A stretch of 5,781 nucleotides of DNA from contig JAJYGB010000393.1 of the NCBI GenBank assembly GCA_021785235.1, forward strand, positions 1 through 5,781. Reading direction: 5' to 3'. Shown here one piece after another: positions 5,413 through 5,781 of this stretch. The notes beneath the pieces were generated by a model. The model did not search any database, was not told the DNA's origin, and saw only the letters and a list, made by a program, of their open reading frames with translations. Position numbers and translations under genes: made by a program. Position 1 is the stretch's first letter. Every line of letters begins with the position of its first letter. This DNA is from Bacteroidota bacterium (GTDB lineage Bacteria > Bacteroidota > Kryptoniia > Kryptoniales > JAKASW01).

Positions 5413-5781
5413 ATGAGACGGCTAACGATCACGATGATGATAGTAGCGGCGACGGTGAGTGTAAGCTCCGCCAGAACGACAAGGATTCTCCATCTATCCA
5501 ACAATTGGCTAATCCAGTCGTCCGCCCGAACAAAAGTCAGCGGCAGGGTAATATCTTCTGCTGGTTTCAACCCAACAGATTGGTACAGGGCATCGGTCCC
5601 CTCGACCGTGTTAGGCACGCTTGTCGGAGACGGCATTTTCAAGGATCCTTTTCGGGGAATGAATCTCGAACGAATACCGGACACCCTCTTTGACGTGCCA
5701 TGGTGGTACAGAACGACTTTTGCACTTCCCGCGAAGAGACCGGGAGCCGATCGGGCGATGCTGGAATTTCTGGGAGTCAAC
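5413..5781 (+). CDS. Secreted GH2 glycoside hydrolase, exo-beta-D-glucosaminidase-like (3'-partial)
   Basis: ATG 5413 has AAAGGA (5402-5407) 5 bases upstream and opens a frame of 123 codons that reaches the right edge without a stop. Residues 1-20 are a signal peptide (MRR, a hydrophobic core, and SSA before RTT). The remainder is the start of the N-terminal sugar-binding jelly-roll domain of glycoside hydrolase family 2: NWLIQSSA (31-38), DWYRASVPSTVL (56-67), a DGIFKDPFRGMN block (73-84) and FDVPWWYRTTF (93-103). This run of motifs matches what I know of exo-beta-D-glucosaminidases (CsxA type) and closely related GH2 beta-mannosidase-like enzymes, which remove non-reducing-end sugars from chitosan-type or mannosyl glycans. 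The catalytic acid/base and nucleophile lie hundreds of residues further on, outside the window, so activity and exact substrate cannot be judged. Full-length relatives are around 850-900 residues. The minus-strand frame across the same bases is a shadow. Confidence 0.85.
   Translation, partial: MRRLTITMMIVAATVSVSSARTTRILHLSNNWLIQSSARTKVSGRVISSAGFNPTDWYRASVPSTVLGTLVGDGIFKDPFRGMNLERIPDTLFDVPWWYRTTFALPAKRPGADRAMLEFLGVN

Noticed and set aside
5352..5780. Minus-strand open frame of 142 codons
   Set aside because: It is antisense to the GH2 gene, whose plus-strand frame has family motifs, a signal peptide and a ribosome-binding site. The minus frame has none.

Overview
The window reads as an ordinary accessory stretch of a Gram-negative chromosome. 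Two genes encode outer-membrane beta-barrels, and three proteins carry clear N-terminal signal peptides. Base composition is close to balanced. Most genes have good AAGGAG-like Shine-Dalgarno sites, and start codons are mixed (ATG, TTG and probably CTG). A Wzi-like barrel, an OprB-type porin, a secreted cupredoxin and a GH2 glucosaminidase-like enzyme together would fit a Bacteroidota/Ignavibacteriota-type heterotroph. That placement is inference only, since no ribosomal or marker gene is present.

Left part (2-2865). A Wzi-like outer-membrane protein enters from the left edge with its N-terminus missing and ends at 1336. It converges on a minus-strand OprB-type carbohydrate porin (stop at 1455). 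The porin's signal peptide lies well upstream of any ATG, GTG or TTG in its frame, so it probably starts at a CTG (2729). A short intergenic region with an imperfect 10-bp inverted repeat separates it from a divergent, TTG-started PadR-family repressor (2865-3176).

Middle part (3177-4712). Downstream of the PadR gene, on the same strand and after a GC-rich hairpin, lies a secreted type-1 copper protein (3339-3869). It converges on a tightly coupled minus-strand pair of small genes (4326-4712, then 3976-4329). Their products are clearly related to each other but I do not recognise them. They share a 4-base ATGA overlap and a plausible sigma70-type promoter.

Right part (4713-5781). About 700 bases lack a convincing intact gene. 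They hold the promoter of the paralogue pair, a possible remnant of a four-helix-bundle gene, an 11-bp inverted repeat and a plausible promoter pointing right. The window ends inside the first 123 codons of a secreted GH2 glycoside hydrolase resembling exo-beta-D-glucosaminidases. This gene runs off the right edge.

Functionally, the Wzi-like protein, porin and GH2 enzyme fit surface glycan handling: surface polysaccharide, sugar uptake and periplasmic or extracellular hydrolysis. The PadR regulator may control the porin, the cupredoxin or both. The paralogue pair is the only part with no known-family explanation. I see no CRISPR array, RNA gene, intact mobile element or clear defence system.
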